The position numbers and the translations under genes were made by a program. A DNA stretch of 64,000 nucleotides from Marinobacter adhaerens HP15 (GTDB lineage: Bacteria > Pseudomonadota > Gammaproteobacteria > Pseudomonadales > Oleiphilaceae): contig NC_017506.1 in assembly GCF_000166295.1 (NCBI RefSeq), positions 62,001 to 126,000 of the forward strand. The letters are read 5' to 3'. The notes beneath the pieces were generated by a model. That model was not told the origin of the DNA and searched no databases. It saw only the letters and a program-made list of their open reading frames with translations. This document shows, one piece after another, positions 1 to 8,789 of the stretch. Numbering within the stretch: position 1 is the first letter of the stretch; every line of letters starts with the position of its first letter.

Positions 1-2
1 TT

Positions 3-461
3 GGAGAGGAGAATGAAGGTTTTGGCTACCTAACACATCAGTTGGCTTGGGAACGGCTGATTATTGCCATTCGGGCAGCAGAGTCTATCGATAGCTTTTT
101 GGATATGACTATCGGTTACACCAAAGAGCGCAAAGTGTTTGGAAAGACAGTGTTCGATTTTCAGAACACACGCTTCAAATTGGCCGAAATCAAGGCCCAA
201 GCCACAATGCTGAGGGTCTTTGTTGATAACTGCTTGGAGCGTGTAATGAACAATGACCTTCCGGCAGATGTGGCTGCCATGGCAAAACTCATGGGTTCGG
301 AGCTCCAGGGCAAACTGCTCGACGAAATGCTCCAGCTGCACGGCGGTTACGGGTTCATGAGTGAGTACCGAATTGGCCAAGCATGGATTGATGCTCGCGT
401 GGCGCGCATTTATGGCGGGACTTCGGAAATAATGAAAGAAATTATCAGCCGAAAGCTCTAA
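3..461 (+). CDS. Acyl-CoA dehydrogenase, C-terminal part (cut by window start)
   Basis: This is the C-terminal domain of a flavin-dependent acyl-CoA dehydrogenase, which oxidises acyl-CoA to the trans-2-enoyl form and passes electrons to ETF. The frame is open from the first bases, so the gene starts upstream of the window. The helical C-terminal domain is clear: LHGGYGFMSEY followed by RIYGGTSEIMKEI at the end. The position that is Glu in medium-chain enzymes (IYEGT) is Gly here. The Glu in LAWERL (bases 51-53) sits where isovaleryl-/long-chain-type enzymes place the catalytic base, so this is probably that subtype. A branched-chain substrate would fit the bkd operon nearby, but the chain length cannot be fixed from this fragment. 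Confidence 0.93.
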   Translation, partial: GEENEGFGYLTHQLAWERLIIAIRAAESIDSFLDMTIGYTKERKVFGKTVFDFQNTRFKLAEIKAQATMLRVFVDNCLERVMNNDLPADVAAMAKLMGSELQGKLLDEMLQLHGGYGFMSEYRIGQAWIDARVARIYGGTSEIMKEIISRKL

Positions 462-493
462 ACGATGTTTTCGAATCGGTGCAGGTGACTGAC

Positions 494-1393
494 ATGATGC
501 ACAAGGTTATTGAGGCAGTAACGATCAAGTTGGATGTCATTCTAAAAGTGATTTCCTTACAAATGTTGCTCGTAGCCTGTGCATTTGGGCAGGGGCTGCC
601 GGCAGATGTTGACGGACAGGATGCTAAACGAGCAAAAGCGCTATTAAATAAGGCTGTGTCCTACTATCAAGAAGCGGGCGATGCCTCACTGGCTGCCATC
701 AGCAGGCAAGGCCAATTTACGGATGATGAGCTGTACGTATACGTTGTCAATACGGAAGGTACGATGCTCGCAAGCGGCGGGCCCTCAGCAACCTTGATTG
801 GCCGGGATGTTTCTCAAGCACTAGGCGAATCGCTGAGAACAGAGTTTCGGCAGGCGCTCGATCGTCCCGAGACTGGTAAGATATATCACGCTACTTATCG
901 GTGGCAGAATTGGTCTAGTGGCCGCTATGAAAAGAAAAGTGTTTTCTACACGCGTGTTGACGATAAGGTCTTTGCAGTTGGCTATTACGTTCCTCGGTCG
1001 AATGAAAAACAAGCAAAAGAACTGTTGAATCGGGTTGTTCAATCAATCAATGAAAATCCAGAAGAAACCATTGAAAAAATAAATGGTTTGTCTCCCGAGT
1101 TTCTCCAAGATGATTTGTATGCCTTTGTTATTGATCGCGATTCAGAGCGATTTGTTGCTCACGGATATAATCGTCGATTGGTGGGAAGTGACTTCAATAA
1201 GATTCGGTCGACAGATAAAAAGCCTATCGGGAAAAGCATTTTGGAAATGGCAGAAGCGAACAATAGTGGGAAAATGTCGTATTTGTGGCCAAATCCAACG
1301 ACTAACTCCAATGAGCCAAAAATAACTCTATTCAGAGTTACAGGTAAATATATAGTTGCGGTTGGATACTATTTGAACGCTGATGATCAGTAA
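494..1393 (+). CDS. Tandem Cache-domain protein, putative lipoprotein
   Basis: This protein of about 299 residues appears to be a secreted small-ligand-binding protein built from two similar Cache/PAS-like halves. Each half shows a YxYVVNTEG-like or YAFVIDRDS strand, then a (L/V)(I/V)G(R/S)D motif and a GKxxY strand. No kinase, methyl-accepting or GGDEF output domain follows, so it is a free-standing sensor domain. The N-terminus has a hydrophobic stretch ending in LLVAC, which fits a lipobox and suggests a periplasmic lipoprotein; this is inference. A GTG start 15 bases earlier is possible, but the ATG-ATG pair at 494 seems more natural. The ligand is unknown. Confidence 0.75.
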   Translation: MMHKVIEAVTIKLDVILKVISLQMLLVACAFGQGLPADVDGQDAKRAKALLNKAVSYYQEAGDASLAAISRQGQFTDDELYVYVVNTEGTMLASGGPSATLIGRDVSQALGESLRTEFRQALDRPETGKIYHATYRWQNWSSGRYEKKSVFYTRVDDKVFAVGYYVPRSNEKQAKELLNRVVQSINENPEETIEKINGLSPEFLQDDLYAFVIDRDSERFVAHGYNRRLVGSDFNKIRSTDKKPIGKSILEMAEANNSGKMSYLWPNPTTNSNEPKITLFRVTGKYIVAVGYYLNADDQ

Positions 1394-1507
1394 TGGCTGA
1401 ATAAACGTTGAAGAATAAATAAAAACCGGTCCGAAATAATGTTTTATTCAGAGATGAAAACTTTGGGTTCCTTGCGAAGCTCGGAGCTGAAAAAAAGAGA
1501 AAAAGTC

Positions 1508-2068
1508 ATGAGTCTTGAAAACCTGACCAAACAATATGAAGAAATCCTCATGGGGCTTGATCCCAATCCGTCCCGTAACGGACTAGTCGGCACTCCACAG
1601 CGTGCCGCGAAGGCAATGCAGTTTTTGTGTCGAGGTTATGATCAATCTCTGGATGAAGTCGTAAATGGGGCCTTGTTTGAGTCCGATAACGACGAAATGG
1701 TTTTGGTTAAAGACATTGAGTTGTACTCCCTGTGTGAGCATCACATGTTGCCTTTTGTGGGCAAAGCCCATGTTGCCTACATCCCTTCCGGCAAGGTTAT
1801 TGGTTTATCTAAAGTTGCTCGGATTGTTGATATGTTCGCTCGACGCTTGCAGATTCAGGAGAACCTGACCAGGGAAATCGCAGAGGCTTTACAAAGTGTG
1901 ACTCAGGCAGACGGCGTTGCCGTTGTTATTGAGGCCAGGCACATGTGCATGATGATGCGAGGAGTGGAAAAGCAGAACTCAAAAATGTACAGCTCAGTTA
2001 TGCTCGGCGCTTTTCGTGAATCAGTAAATACACGGCAAGAGTTTCTCCAGCTCGTCAGCAGAGGGTAG
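1508..2068 (+). CDS. folE: GTP cyclohydrolase I (FolE)
   Basis: GTP cyclohydrolase I converts GTP to 7,8-dihydroneopterin triphosphate, the first step of folate and tetrahydromonapterin synthesis in the cytoplasm. From the chosen start MSLENL the protein has 186 residues, the usual length. The zinc ligands are visible: Cys76 and the following His pair in LCEHHMLPF, and Cys147 in [21 protein letters not shown] and the QENLT segment are also typical. The frame is open 69 bases further upstream, but that extension lacks family similarity. FolM is encoded at 10.2 kb, so the window carries two steps of reduced monapterin synthesis. Confidence 0.95.
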   Translation: MSLENLTKQYEEILMGLDPNPSRNGLVGTPQRAAKAMQFLCRGYDQSLDEVVNGALFESDNDEMVLVKDIELYSLCEHHMLPFVGKAHVAYIPSGKVIGLSKVARIVDMFARRLQIQENLTREIAEALQSVTQADGVAVVIEARHMCMMMRGVEKQNSKMYSSVMLGAFRESVNTRQEFLQLVSRG

Positions 2069-2159
2069 TGAGAGCCCTTTTGGCGTAAATCGTTGTATTC
2101 GTTGATCGCTGGTGCCTCGAATTTTCGCAAGTTGAGCAACCAATAAGGCAGAACTGAAA

Positions 2160-2906
2160 ATGTCGCGCTTTTCCGAAAAATCATTTGTTATTACCGGTGG
2201 CACTAGCGGCATTGGGTTTGCTACAGCACTCTCCATTGCTAAGGAAGGGGGGCGCGTTCTCGTCACGGGTACAGGCCAAGAGCGTCTCGAAGCTGCGGCG
2301 ACGGCACATCCAAATATAGAAGCGGTCTTCAATGATGCGTCTGATTTCAACACCGCGGACCGGTTGGCTGAAGAGGTTCGAAAGAGATTTGGTTTAATTG
2401 ACGGCGCGTTTTTGAACGCCGGCAAGGGCGGGGGAGCCATTTTGGGGGAAATCACCCCTGAACTCTATCGAGAGCTAGTCGATCTGAATGTCGGTGGAGT
2501 TCTTTTTGGCGTGCAGGCGTTAAGCAGTCTGGTGAAAGACGGAGGCAGCCTAGTGCTCATGTCCTCTCTCGCAAAAGATAAGGGAATGGCTGGTGGCGCG
2601 GTCTATTCAGCGGCCAAGGGAGCAGTCCGCTCGATGACCCGAGCTTTTGCTCGTGAGCTTTTGTCGCGTCGAATTCGTGTGAATGCTGTAAGTCCAGGGC
2701 CCATCCACACCCCATTTTTTAAGCGCACCGGGCGTACTGATGAGGCGGTGGAACAGATGCAATCTGCGTTTTGTAAGTCAAACCCCATGGGACGGATGGG
2801 AACGGCTGATGAAGTGGCGTCCGTGGTTCTGTTCCTATTATCGGATGAGGCTAGCTATGTTACTGGTGCCGATTATGCAGTTGATGGGGGTGAGGCCCAG
2901 ATATAG
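2160..2906 (+). CDS. SDR-family NAD(P)-dependent oxidoreductase
   Basis: This 248-residue protein is a classical short-chain dehydrogenase/reductase. It has the TGGTSGIG cofactor-binding turn at the N-terminus, the NAG motif near residue 86, a catalytic Ser in VLMSSLA, the YxxxK pair in YSAAKGA, and a PG loop (SPGPIHTPFF). The C-terminal VTGADYAVDGG is also typical. The substrate cannot be read from the sequence. It lies 91 bases downstream of folE on the same strand and convergent with bkdR, so a pterin or branched-chain acid link is possible but unproven. Confidence 0.9.
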   Translation: MSRFSEKSFVITGGTSGIGFATALSIAKEGGRVLVTGTGQERLEAAATAHPNIEAVFNDASDFNTADRLAEEVRKRFGLIDGAFLNAGKGGGAILGEITPELYRELVDLNVGGVLFGVQALSSLVKDGGSLVLMSSLAKDKGMAGGAVYSAAKGAVRSMTRAFARELLSRRIRVNAVSPGPIHTPFFKRTGRTDEAVEQMQSAFCKSNPMGRMGTADEVASVVLFLLSDEASYVTGADYAVDGGEAQI

Positions 2907-2919
2907 AGTGTCGCTCAAG

Positions 2920-3372
2920 TTAAATGGGAAGGTCTGTGGTTAACTTGACTCGTTTTAATACGAAGCTCGAATTGACACCTGTAACTCCCGGAAGATGGAC
3001 CAGGGTCTTTTTCAGAAAGTTCTCATAGTCTTCAATACTGCGAGCCATGACTCGAAGCATGTAATCACTTTCTCCGCTCATTGAAAAGCACTCGACTATC
3101 TCGGGATGAGTTTGGACCTCCGCCTCAAGAGCTTCCAGAGTTTCCTCCTCCTGCCTAGCTACTTTTAAATGAGCGACCACGTCGATAACTATCCCCAAGC
3201 TCTTTGGATCCAGGATAACTGCCCGCCCTGAGATAACACCATCGTCTTCCAGTTTCTTTATTCGGCGCCAACACGGTGTCTGAGATAGACCTATCTTTTC
3301 GGCCAAATACGACACGGAAGCCTCAGGCCGGTCCTGGAGAAAGCGCAAAATTTTCAGGTCTGTTGTGTCCAT
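2920..3372 (-). CDS. bkdR: Lrp/AsnC-family regulator, BkdR-like
   Basis: This 150-residue protein has an N-terminal winged helix-turn-helix (SVSYLAEKIGLSQTPCWRRIKKLEDDGVI) and a C-terminal RAM ligand-binding domain, the standard Lrp/AsnC plan. The start MDTTDLKIL is chosen because the 45 residues of open frame upstream are AT-rich and lack family features. It is transcribed divergently from the branched-chain oxoacid dehydrogenase operon, the same arrangement as bkdR-bkdA1A2B-lpdV in Pseudomonas putida. There BkdR activates the operon in response to branched-chain amino acids. The symbol is given by this context and family. Confidence 0.88.
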   Translation of the reverse strand: MDTTDLKILRFLQDRPEASVSYLAEKIGLSQTPCWRRIKKLEDDGVISGRAVILDPKSLGIVIDVVAHLKVARQEEETLEALEAEVQTHPEIVECFSMSGESDYMLRVMARSIEDYENFLKKTLVHLPGVTGVNSSFVLKRVKLTTDLPI

Positions 3373-3529
3373 AAAAATCCAGATTCCGAAAAGAGAATTT
3401 AATTCTAATATAAGTATAAAATAGGGAAATGCAACCCAAAAAATCCGGTTTTTGGAAGAAAATGAACAAAGAAAATCCCTTATGTGCATGACATCATCGT
3501 TGTACAAAGAGAGAGGGGAGTGACACTCA
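3373..3529. promoter_or_regulatory. bkdR-bkdA1 divergent control region
   Basis: This AT-rich 157-base gap separates the divergent starts of bkdR and bkdA1. By analogy with Pseudomonas it should hold the Lrp-type binding sites and both promoters. A good ribosome binding site, GAGAGGGGAG, lies just ahead of the bkdA1 ATG. I cannot define operator half-sites with confidence. Confidence 0.5.
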
Positions 3530-4759
3530 ATGACTAATTCGAAACCACTTCATTTGCATGTTCCCGAGCCGCCTGCCCGCCCAGGAGACAAGCCGAGCTT
3601 CAGTCATCTTGTGATTCCAGAGGCTGGTGAAACTAGGAAGCCAGATGTCACAGACTCTGAATCGGATATGCGGGATCTGCCTTACGGACTGGTTCGTGTC
3701 CTGGACGATAATGGGGCGGCCATCGGGCCGTGGGACCCGGGGTTGTCTCCCGATGTTTTGCGCAAAGGCTTGCGGTCTATGCTTTTGACCCGGGTTTTCG
3801 ACGAGAGGCTCTTCCGTGTGCATCGTCAGGGAAAAACCAGCTTTTATATGAAGTCGACGGGAGAAGAGGCCATCGGAGCGGCTCAATCACTTGCTCTGTC
3901 TCAGGGCGATATGTGTTTTCCTACATACCGGGTGATGAGCTGGTTAATGGCAAGGGATTATCCACTAATCGATATGGTTAATCAGATCTTCTCTAATGAG
4001 AAGGACCCGTTGAAAGGCAGGCAACTTCCAATTCTCTTTTCTGCCCGTGACTATGGTTTTTACTCACTTTCAGGAAATGTTGGAAGTCGATTTGGCCATG
4101 CGGTGGGTTGGGCCATGGCATCCGCCTACAAAGGCGACGATAAAATTGCCCTAGGTTACATCGGCGAGGGGACTACTGCCGAAGGTGATTTCCACGAGGC
4201 ACTGACTTTCGCCTCGGTTTACAGGGCTCCTGTAATTCTCTGTGTTACTAACAATCAATGGGCGATTTCTAGCTACTCGGGCATTGCCGGTGCAGAAGCA
4301 ACGACATTTGCAGCGAAAGCGCTTGCTTATGGATTACCTGGTTTGAGAGTAGATGGTAACGATTTCCTCGCTGTTTGGTCCGCGACAAAGTGGGCAGCAG
4401 AGAGGGCTAGAAACAATCTTGGTGCGACTTTGATTGAGTTCTTCACCTACCGTGCTGCTGGCCACTCCACTAGTGACGACCCGACAAAGTATAGGCCCGC
4501 AGACGAAGCAGAGCACTGGCCTCTGGGCGATCCACTCGAGCGTCTGAAACATCATCTGATCTCCCTGGGAGAGTGGGATGACGAGCGGCATGAGGCTCTG
4601 ACCGATGAGTTGTCTGAAACGGTAAGGGCGGCGGTAAAAGAAGGTGAGGCCGTTGGCACTCTCGGTCAATCCAAACCCAGTGTTCGTGAAATGTTCGAAG
4701 GCGTCTTTGCAGAACCAGATTGGCGGGTGCTGGAACAGCGCCGGGAAGTGGGGATCTGA
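3530..4759 (+). CDS. bkdA1: Branched-chain 2-oxoacid dehydrogenase E1 alpha
   Basis: This 409-residue subunit carries the thiamine diphosphate site of the E1 component, which decarboxylates 2-oxo acids derived from Val, Leu and Ile. The thiamine motif is clear: GEGTTAEGDFHEAL followed by the NNQ of CVTNNQWAISS, about residues 213-245. The motif FYMKSTGEEA near residue 104 and YRAAGHSTSDDPT near 305, which holds the phosphorylation-loop region, are typical of branched-chain rather than pyruvate enzymes. It opens a four-gene operon and ends three bases before the E1 beta start. Confidence 0.96.
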   Translation: MTNSKPLHLHVPEPPARPGDKPSFSHLVIPEAGETRKPDVTDSESDMRDLPYGLVRVLDDNGAAIGPWDPGLSPDVLRKGLRSMLLTRVFDERLFRVHRQGKTSFYMKSTGEEAIGAAQSLALSQGDMCFPTYRVMSWLMARDYPLIDMVNQIFSNEKDPLKGRQLPILFSARDYGFYSLSGNVGSRFGHAVGWAMASAYKGDDKIALGYIGEGTTAEGDFHEALTFASVYRAPVILCVTNNQWAISSYSGIAGAEATTFAAKALAYGLPGLRVDGNDFLAVWSATKWAAERARNNLGATLIEFFTYRAAGHSTSDDPTKYRPADEAEHWPLGDPLERLKHHLISLGEWDDERHEALTDELSETVRAAVKEGEAVGTLGQSKPSVREMFEGVFAEPDWRVLEQRREVGI

Positions 4760-4761
4760 TA

Positions 4762-5775
4762 ATGGCCAAAATGAATATGATTCAGGCGCTGAACTCAGCG
4801 CTAGATGTGATGCTTGAGAGGGATCCCAATGTTCTCATCTTCGGTGAGGATGTTGGTTACTTCGGTGGTGTTTTCCGCGTAACCGACAAGTTGCAGGAGA
4901 AGCATGGAAAAACCCGTTGCTTTGATGCTCCCATTTCTGAAGGAGGGATCATCTCAACCGCTATCGGAATGGGCGCCTATGGACTGAGGCCCGTTGCGGA
5001 AATTCAGTTTGCAGATTACATCTTACCGGCTTATGACCAATTGGTATCGGAGGCTGCTCGGTTGAGATATAGATCTGGAGGCGAATTTTGGGCGCCTATT
5101 ACCGTTCGATCGCCCTATGGAGGAGGTATTTTTGGTGGTCAAACCCACAGCCAGAGCCCAGAAGCCATATTTGCGCACATTACCGGTTTGAAGACAGTCA
5201 TTCCCTCGAATCCCTACGATGCGAAAGGCTTGCTCATATCATCGATTGAGTCTGACGATCCTATTATTTTTCTCGAGCCCAAGCGGATCTATAACGGTCC
5301 CTTTGATGGCCACCATGAAAGACAAATTAAAAGCTGGGCCGATCATCCGGATGCCTCTGTGCCAGAGGGACACTATACGGTTCCATTAGGTAAAGCCGCC
5401 ACGGTTCGTCATGGCAGCGATGTCACTGTGCTGGCATACGGAGCAATGGTACATGTGGCTAAGGCAGGAATCGAAGAGAGTGGCGTTGATGCTGAGCTTC
5501 TAGATCTGCGCTCGATCGTTCCTCTGGATATCGACGCAATTGTTCAGTCAGTCAAAAAGACAGGTCGTTGTGTGATTCTCCATGAGGCGTCTCGTTATGG
5601 TGGGTTCGGAGGAGAGCTTTCCGCGCTTGTCCAAGAACGTTGTTTTTATCACCTCAAAAGCCCTATCGAAAGAGTCGCTGGCTGGGATACTCCATACCCA
5701 CATGCATTTGAGTGGGATTATTTTCCAGGGCCCATGAGACTTGCTAAAGCATTGCAAAAGTCGATGAATCACTGA
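4762..5775 (+). CDS. bkdA2: Branched-chain 2-oxoacid dehydrogenase E1 beta
   Basis: This 337-residue beta subunit forms the alpha2beta2 E1 enzyme with BkdA1. Family signatures include FGEDVGYFGGVF near residue 24, APISEGGIISTAIGMGAYG near residue 55 and EIQFADYILPAYDQL near residue 80. The C-terminal transketolase domain contains HEASRYGGFGGEL. The open frame extends 42 bases into bkdA1, but the ATG at MAKMNM directly after the bkdA1 stop (TGATAATGG) gives the standard N-terminus. Tight spacing implies translational coupling. Confidence 0.96.
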   Translation: MAKMNMIQALNSALDVMLERDPNVLIFGEDVGYFGGVFRVTDKLQEKHGKTRCFDAPISEGGIISTAIGMGAYGLRPVAEIQFADYILPAYDQLVSEAARLRYRSGGEFWAPITVRSPYGGGIFGGQTHSQSPEAIFAHITGLKTVIPSNPYDAKGLLISSIESDDPIIFLEPKRIYNGPFDGHHERQIKSWADHPDASVPEGHYTVPLGKAATVRHGSDVTVLAYGAMVHVAKAGIEESGVDAELLDLRSIVPLDIDAIVQSVKKTGRCVILHEASRYGGFGGELSALVQERCFYHLKSPIERVAGWDTPYPHAFEWDYFPGPMRLAKALQKSMNH

Positions 5776-5792
5776 TTACGGAGGAAAGAAAA

Positions 5793-7091
5793 ATGGGGCT
5801 ATATGTATTCCGCCTTCCGGATATTGGTGAGGGCGTCGCCGAGGCCGAGATTGTTGAGTGGTATGTAAAAATCGGAGACAAGATCGAAGAGGACCAGACT
5901 CTTGTCGATGTTATGACCGATAAAGCTACTGTTGATATCACTTCACCTGTCAGTGGTGTTGTTGTTGCAGTTCATGGAAACATTGGTGATCAGGCTGCCG
6001 TTGGGTCAACTTTGGTTGAGCTGGAAGTAGAAGGAACTGGTAATGTTGATCAAGCTGAACTGGTGGACGTTCCGGAAACTCAAGCCGTCGAACCATCCGA
6101 TAAAGAGGCTGAAGAGGAACCTCAACCTGAATTTAGTTCAGAGTCGAGTAATCCAAGAAAATCAGAGTATAGAGGGGGGCAGGTATCTGCAGATAGATAT
6201 CCTTTGCGTAATCCTGGAGATGATCCTCTGGCTGCGCCAGCCACTCGAAAGCGAGCCTACGAACTAGGAATCCCTCTTCAGTTTGTCCCGGGCACCGGAC
6301 CTGGCGGGCGAATTACACCAGATGATCTGCAAAGTTATATCGAGCAAGGAGGCGCTGGGCCTGTCCAATCTGGGCATGCGAAGCGGACGACGGTCACTGA
6401 GCAGAAAGTTATTGGTCTGCGCCGGAAAATCGCAGAAAAGATGCAGGACGCTAAAAGGCGAATTCCACATTTTGGATTCGTCGAAGCATTTGATTTGACC
6501 GAGCTGGAAAATCTGCGAAAAGCCTTGAATGCAGATCGCGGTGAGGATACGCCGAAACTGACATTGTTGCCCTTCTTTATGAAGGCCGTCGCGCAGCTGC
6601 AGAGTGAATTCCCTGAGATTAATGCTCGTTATGATGACGAGGCAGGCATTCTATATAAATACGATGGTGTTCATATCGGCATTGCCGCACAGACTCCCCA
6701 AGGCCTGATGGTGCCAGTGGTAAGGCATGTTGAGTCTCTCAATCTTTGGGACTGTGCTAGAGAGCTGAGCAGGGTGACCAAGGCTGCTCGTGAGGGCACT
6801 GCCGCGCGAGATGAACTTTCCGGATCGACGATTACTTTGACTAGTCTCGGAGTTCTTGGTGGCATTTCTGCTACGCCAATCATTAATGCTCCGGAAGTGG
6901 CAATAATTGGTCCCAATAAGTTGGAAGAGCGCCCTGTAGTACGTGATGGTCAAATGGTAATTCGGACCATGATGAACGTGTCGTCGTCTTTTGATCATCG
7001 GATTGTTGATGGTCACGACGCAGCAAGTTTCATTCAACGGCTAAAGCGTTTGATTGAGCGACCCACCTTGATATTTCTGGAGCGTCCATGA
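5793..7091 (+). CDS. bkdB: Branched-chain 2-oxoacid dehydrogenase E2, lipoyl transacylase
   Basis: This 432-residue dihydrolipoyl acyltransferase is the core of the complex and transfers the acyl group from lipoate to CoA. The single lipoyl domain has the modified lysine at Lys44 in MTDKATVDI. A charged linker follows, then the peripheral subunit-binding domain (ATRKRAYELGI, GTGPGGRITPDDL, about residues 150-186). The catalytic domain ends with the active-site motif HRIVDG near residues 402-407. A strong ribosome binding site GGAGG precedes the ATG. The stop overlaps the next start by four bases. Confidence 0.96.
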   Translation: MGLYVFRLPDIGEGVAEAEIVEWYVKIGDKIEEDQTLVDVMTDKATVDITSPVSGVVVAVHGNIGDQAAVGSTLVELEVEGTGNVDQAELVDVPETQAVEPSDKEAEEEPQPEFSSESSNPRKSEYRGGQVSADRYPLRNPGDDPLAAPATRKRAYELGIPLQFVPGTGPGGRITPDDLQSYIEQGGAGPVQSGHAKRTTVTEQKVIGLRRKIAEKMQDAKRRIPHFGFVEAFDLTELENLRKALNADRGEDTPKLTLLPFFMKAVAQLQSEFPEINARYDDEAGILYKYDGVHIGIAAQTPQGLMVPVVRHVESLNLWDCARELSRVTKAAREGTAARDELSGSTITLTSLGVLGGISATPIINAPEVAIIGPNKLEERPVVRDGQMVIRTMMNVSSSFDHRIVDGHDAASFIQRLKRLIERPTLIFLERP

Positions 7092-8473
7092 GCGAAGTAA
7101 TCAAAACAAAAGTTCTGGTTGTTGGGGGCGGTCCCGGCGGATACGTTGCAGCGATTCGTTGTGGCCAGTTAGGACTCGATACTGTTCTTGTCGAAGCGGA
7201 TCAATTAGGCGGAACATGCCTGACTCGAGGATGTATTCCGTCAAAAGCGATGATCCACGCGGCCAGTGAATTTTCCGCCATGATGAAAGCTGCGAGTAAG
7301 CCGCATCTAGGGATTTCATTGTCGGAACCGCCAAAAGTGGATCTGGCTGCAACTGTGGATTGGAAAGACTCCATCGTCAAGCGACTGAACACGGGAGTAG
7401 CTGCCCTGCTCAAGCGAGCAAAAGTAAAGGTGGTTAAAGGTTGGGGGACTTTTTCGGATGCCAAAACATGCAACGTAGAAACCGCCGATGGGGTGATTAC
7501 TATCCAGAGCGAGCATGTGATTTTGGCGACTGGTTCTGCGCCTGTTGAATTGCCATTTCTGCCCTTGGGCGGAAAAGTGATTAGCTCAACTGAGGCGTTG
7601 TCCCTCCCAGACGTGCCTTCAAAGCTAGTCGTTATTGGCGCTGGTTACATTGGGCTGGAGCTGGGCATTGCATATGCGAAATTGGGAAGCGATGTGACAA
7701 TTGTAGAATCGTCTGATCGCATTCTACCTCTGTATGATGAAGCTCTCGTTGAGCCAGTCCGGCGCTGGCTGGATGAGAGTGCTGTAAAGCTCCATCTGAA
7801 TGCTCGCGCTTTGGGAGAGCGTGATGGAGGTCTAGCCGTCGAGCTTGAAGGCGGTAGCGAAACCGTTTTGCCCGCCGATAATATTTTGGTAACAGTCGGG
7901 CGAAAGCCGGTGACACAAGGCTGGGGGCTCGAAAATATGGCGCTGGATATGGATGGTCGCTATGTGAGAGTGGACGAGCAATGCGCGACCTCTATGAAAA
8001 ATGTCTGGGCGATTGGCGATTTGGTTGGTGAGCCGATGCTAGCCCATAAAGCTTCAGCTCAAGGAGAGGTCGTGGCCGAGGTGATTGCCGGCAAAAGGCG
8101 TCGATTTGATCCTGTGGCTATTCCCGCTGTTTGCTTTACCGAGCCCGAAATTGTGAGCGTGGGCGCTGAGCCTAGTCTGGCTGGAACAGTGACTGGAGTG
8201 TTCCCTGTAGCGGCGAATGGGCGAGCCCTATCAATGGATGCAGGAGACAACGGGGGCTTTGTAAGGGTCGTTGCACATTCGGAAACCCATAGAATTTTGG
8301 GGGTACAGGCCGTTGGTACTCATATCTCCGAATTAACGGCAGCTTTTGTCACTGCCGTCGAAATGGGCGCCACCGTCGATGATATTGAAGGTATGATTCA
8401 AGCGCACCCGACGTTGGGAGAAATGTTCCATGAGGCATCTCTGAAAATTCTTGGCCACGCAATTCACGCATAG
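7088..8473 (+). CDS. lpdV: Dihydrolipoyl dehydrogenase E3 of the bkd complex
   Basis: This 461-residue FAD enzyme reoxidises the dihydrolipoyl group of E2 with NAD+. The FAD-binding GGGPGGY and the redox disulfide Cys44/Cys49 in GGTCLTRGCIPSK are present, as is the second Rossmann motif GAGYIGLELG and the C-terminal His-Glu pair in HPTLGE. The ATG overlaps the E2 stop (ATGA). Its place as the last gene of the bkd operon matches lpdV of Pseudomonas, a complex-specific E3 separate from the housekeeping one. Confidence 0.95.
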   Translation: MSEVIKTKVLVVGGGPGGYVAAIRCGQLGLDTVLVEADQLGGTCLTRGCIPSKAMIHAASEFSAMMKAASKPHLGISLSEPPKVDLAATVDWKDSIVKRLNTGVAALLKRAKVKVVKGWGTFSDAKTCNVETADGVITIQSEHVILATGSAPVELPFLPLGGKVISSTEALSLPDVPSKLVVIGAGYIGLELGIAYAKLGSDVTIVESSDRILPLYDEALVEPVRRWLDESAVKLHLNARALGERDGGLAVELEGGSETVLPADNILVTVGRKPVTQGWGLENMALDMDGRYVRVDEQCATSMKNVWAIGDLVGEPMLAHKASAQGEVVAEVIAGKRRRFDPVAIPAVCFTEPEIVSVGAEPSLAGTVTGVFPVAANGRALSMDAGDNGGFVRVVAHSETHRILGVQAVGTHISELTAAFVTAVEMGATVDDIEGMIQAHPTLGEMFHEASLKILGHAIHA

Positions 8474-8789
8474 TTGCCGAATGGAGAGGCTCGTAAGCGC
8501 TCTTGATATCATCATGCTGGGTACGGCTGAGTATCAATCTGAGGGACTGAATGAACCAGTTCCTCAGACTCTCGCACCTGGCTCGATTACGTGGAGCACG
8601 AACGATCACTCAGATCACGATTCACAGCTGAGCCAGGTTCTAGATAAGTCACGATAAGCAGTCACTTATCATGGTTCATATACGAGTGGAAACGACTCCA
8701 CGTTCAAAGCATGTGGGAGAAGTTAAGAAAAAGTTGACGGGGCAGAGGAATACCAAGCTCAAGTCCTCCGACTACTAAAGAGATATGCA
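8474..8789. other. Gene-free 316-bp gap with inverted repeats
   Basis: No credible gene lies here; the short plus-strand frame starting inside lpdV has no recognisable content. Two inverted repeats are visible. ACCTGGCTC (8576-8584) pairs with GAGCCAGGT (8630-8638). GATAAGT (8643-8649) pairs with ACTTATC (8664-8670). Neither is followed by a clear T-run, so calling a terminator would be a guess. Confidence 0.4.
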
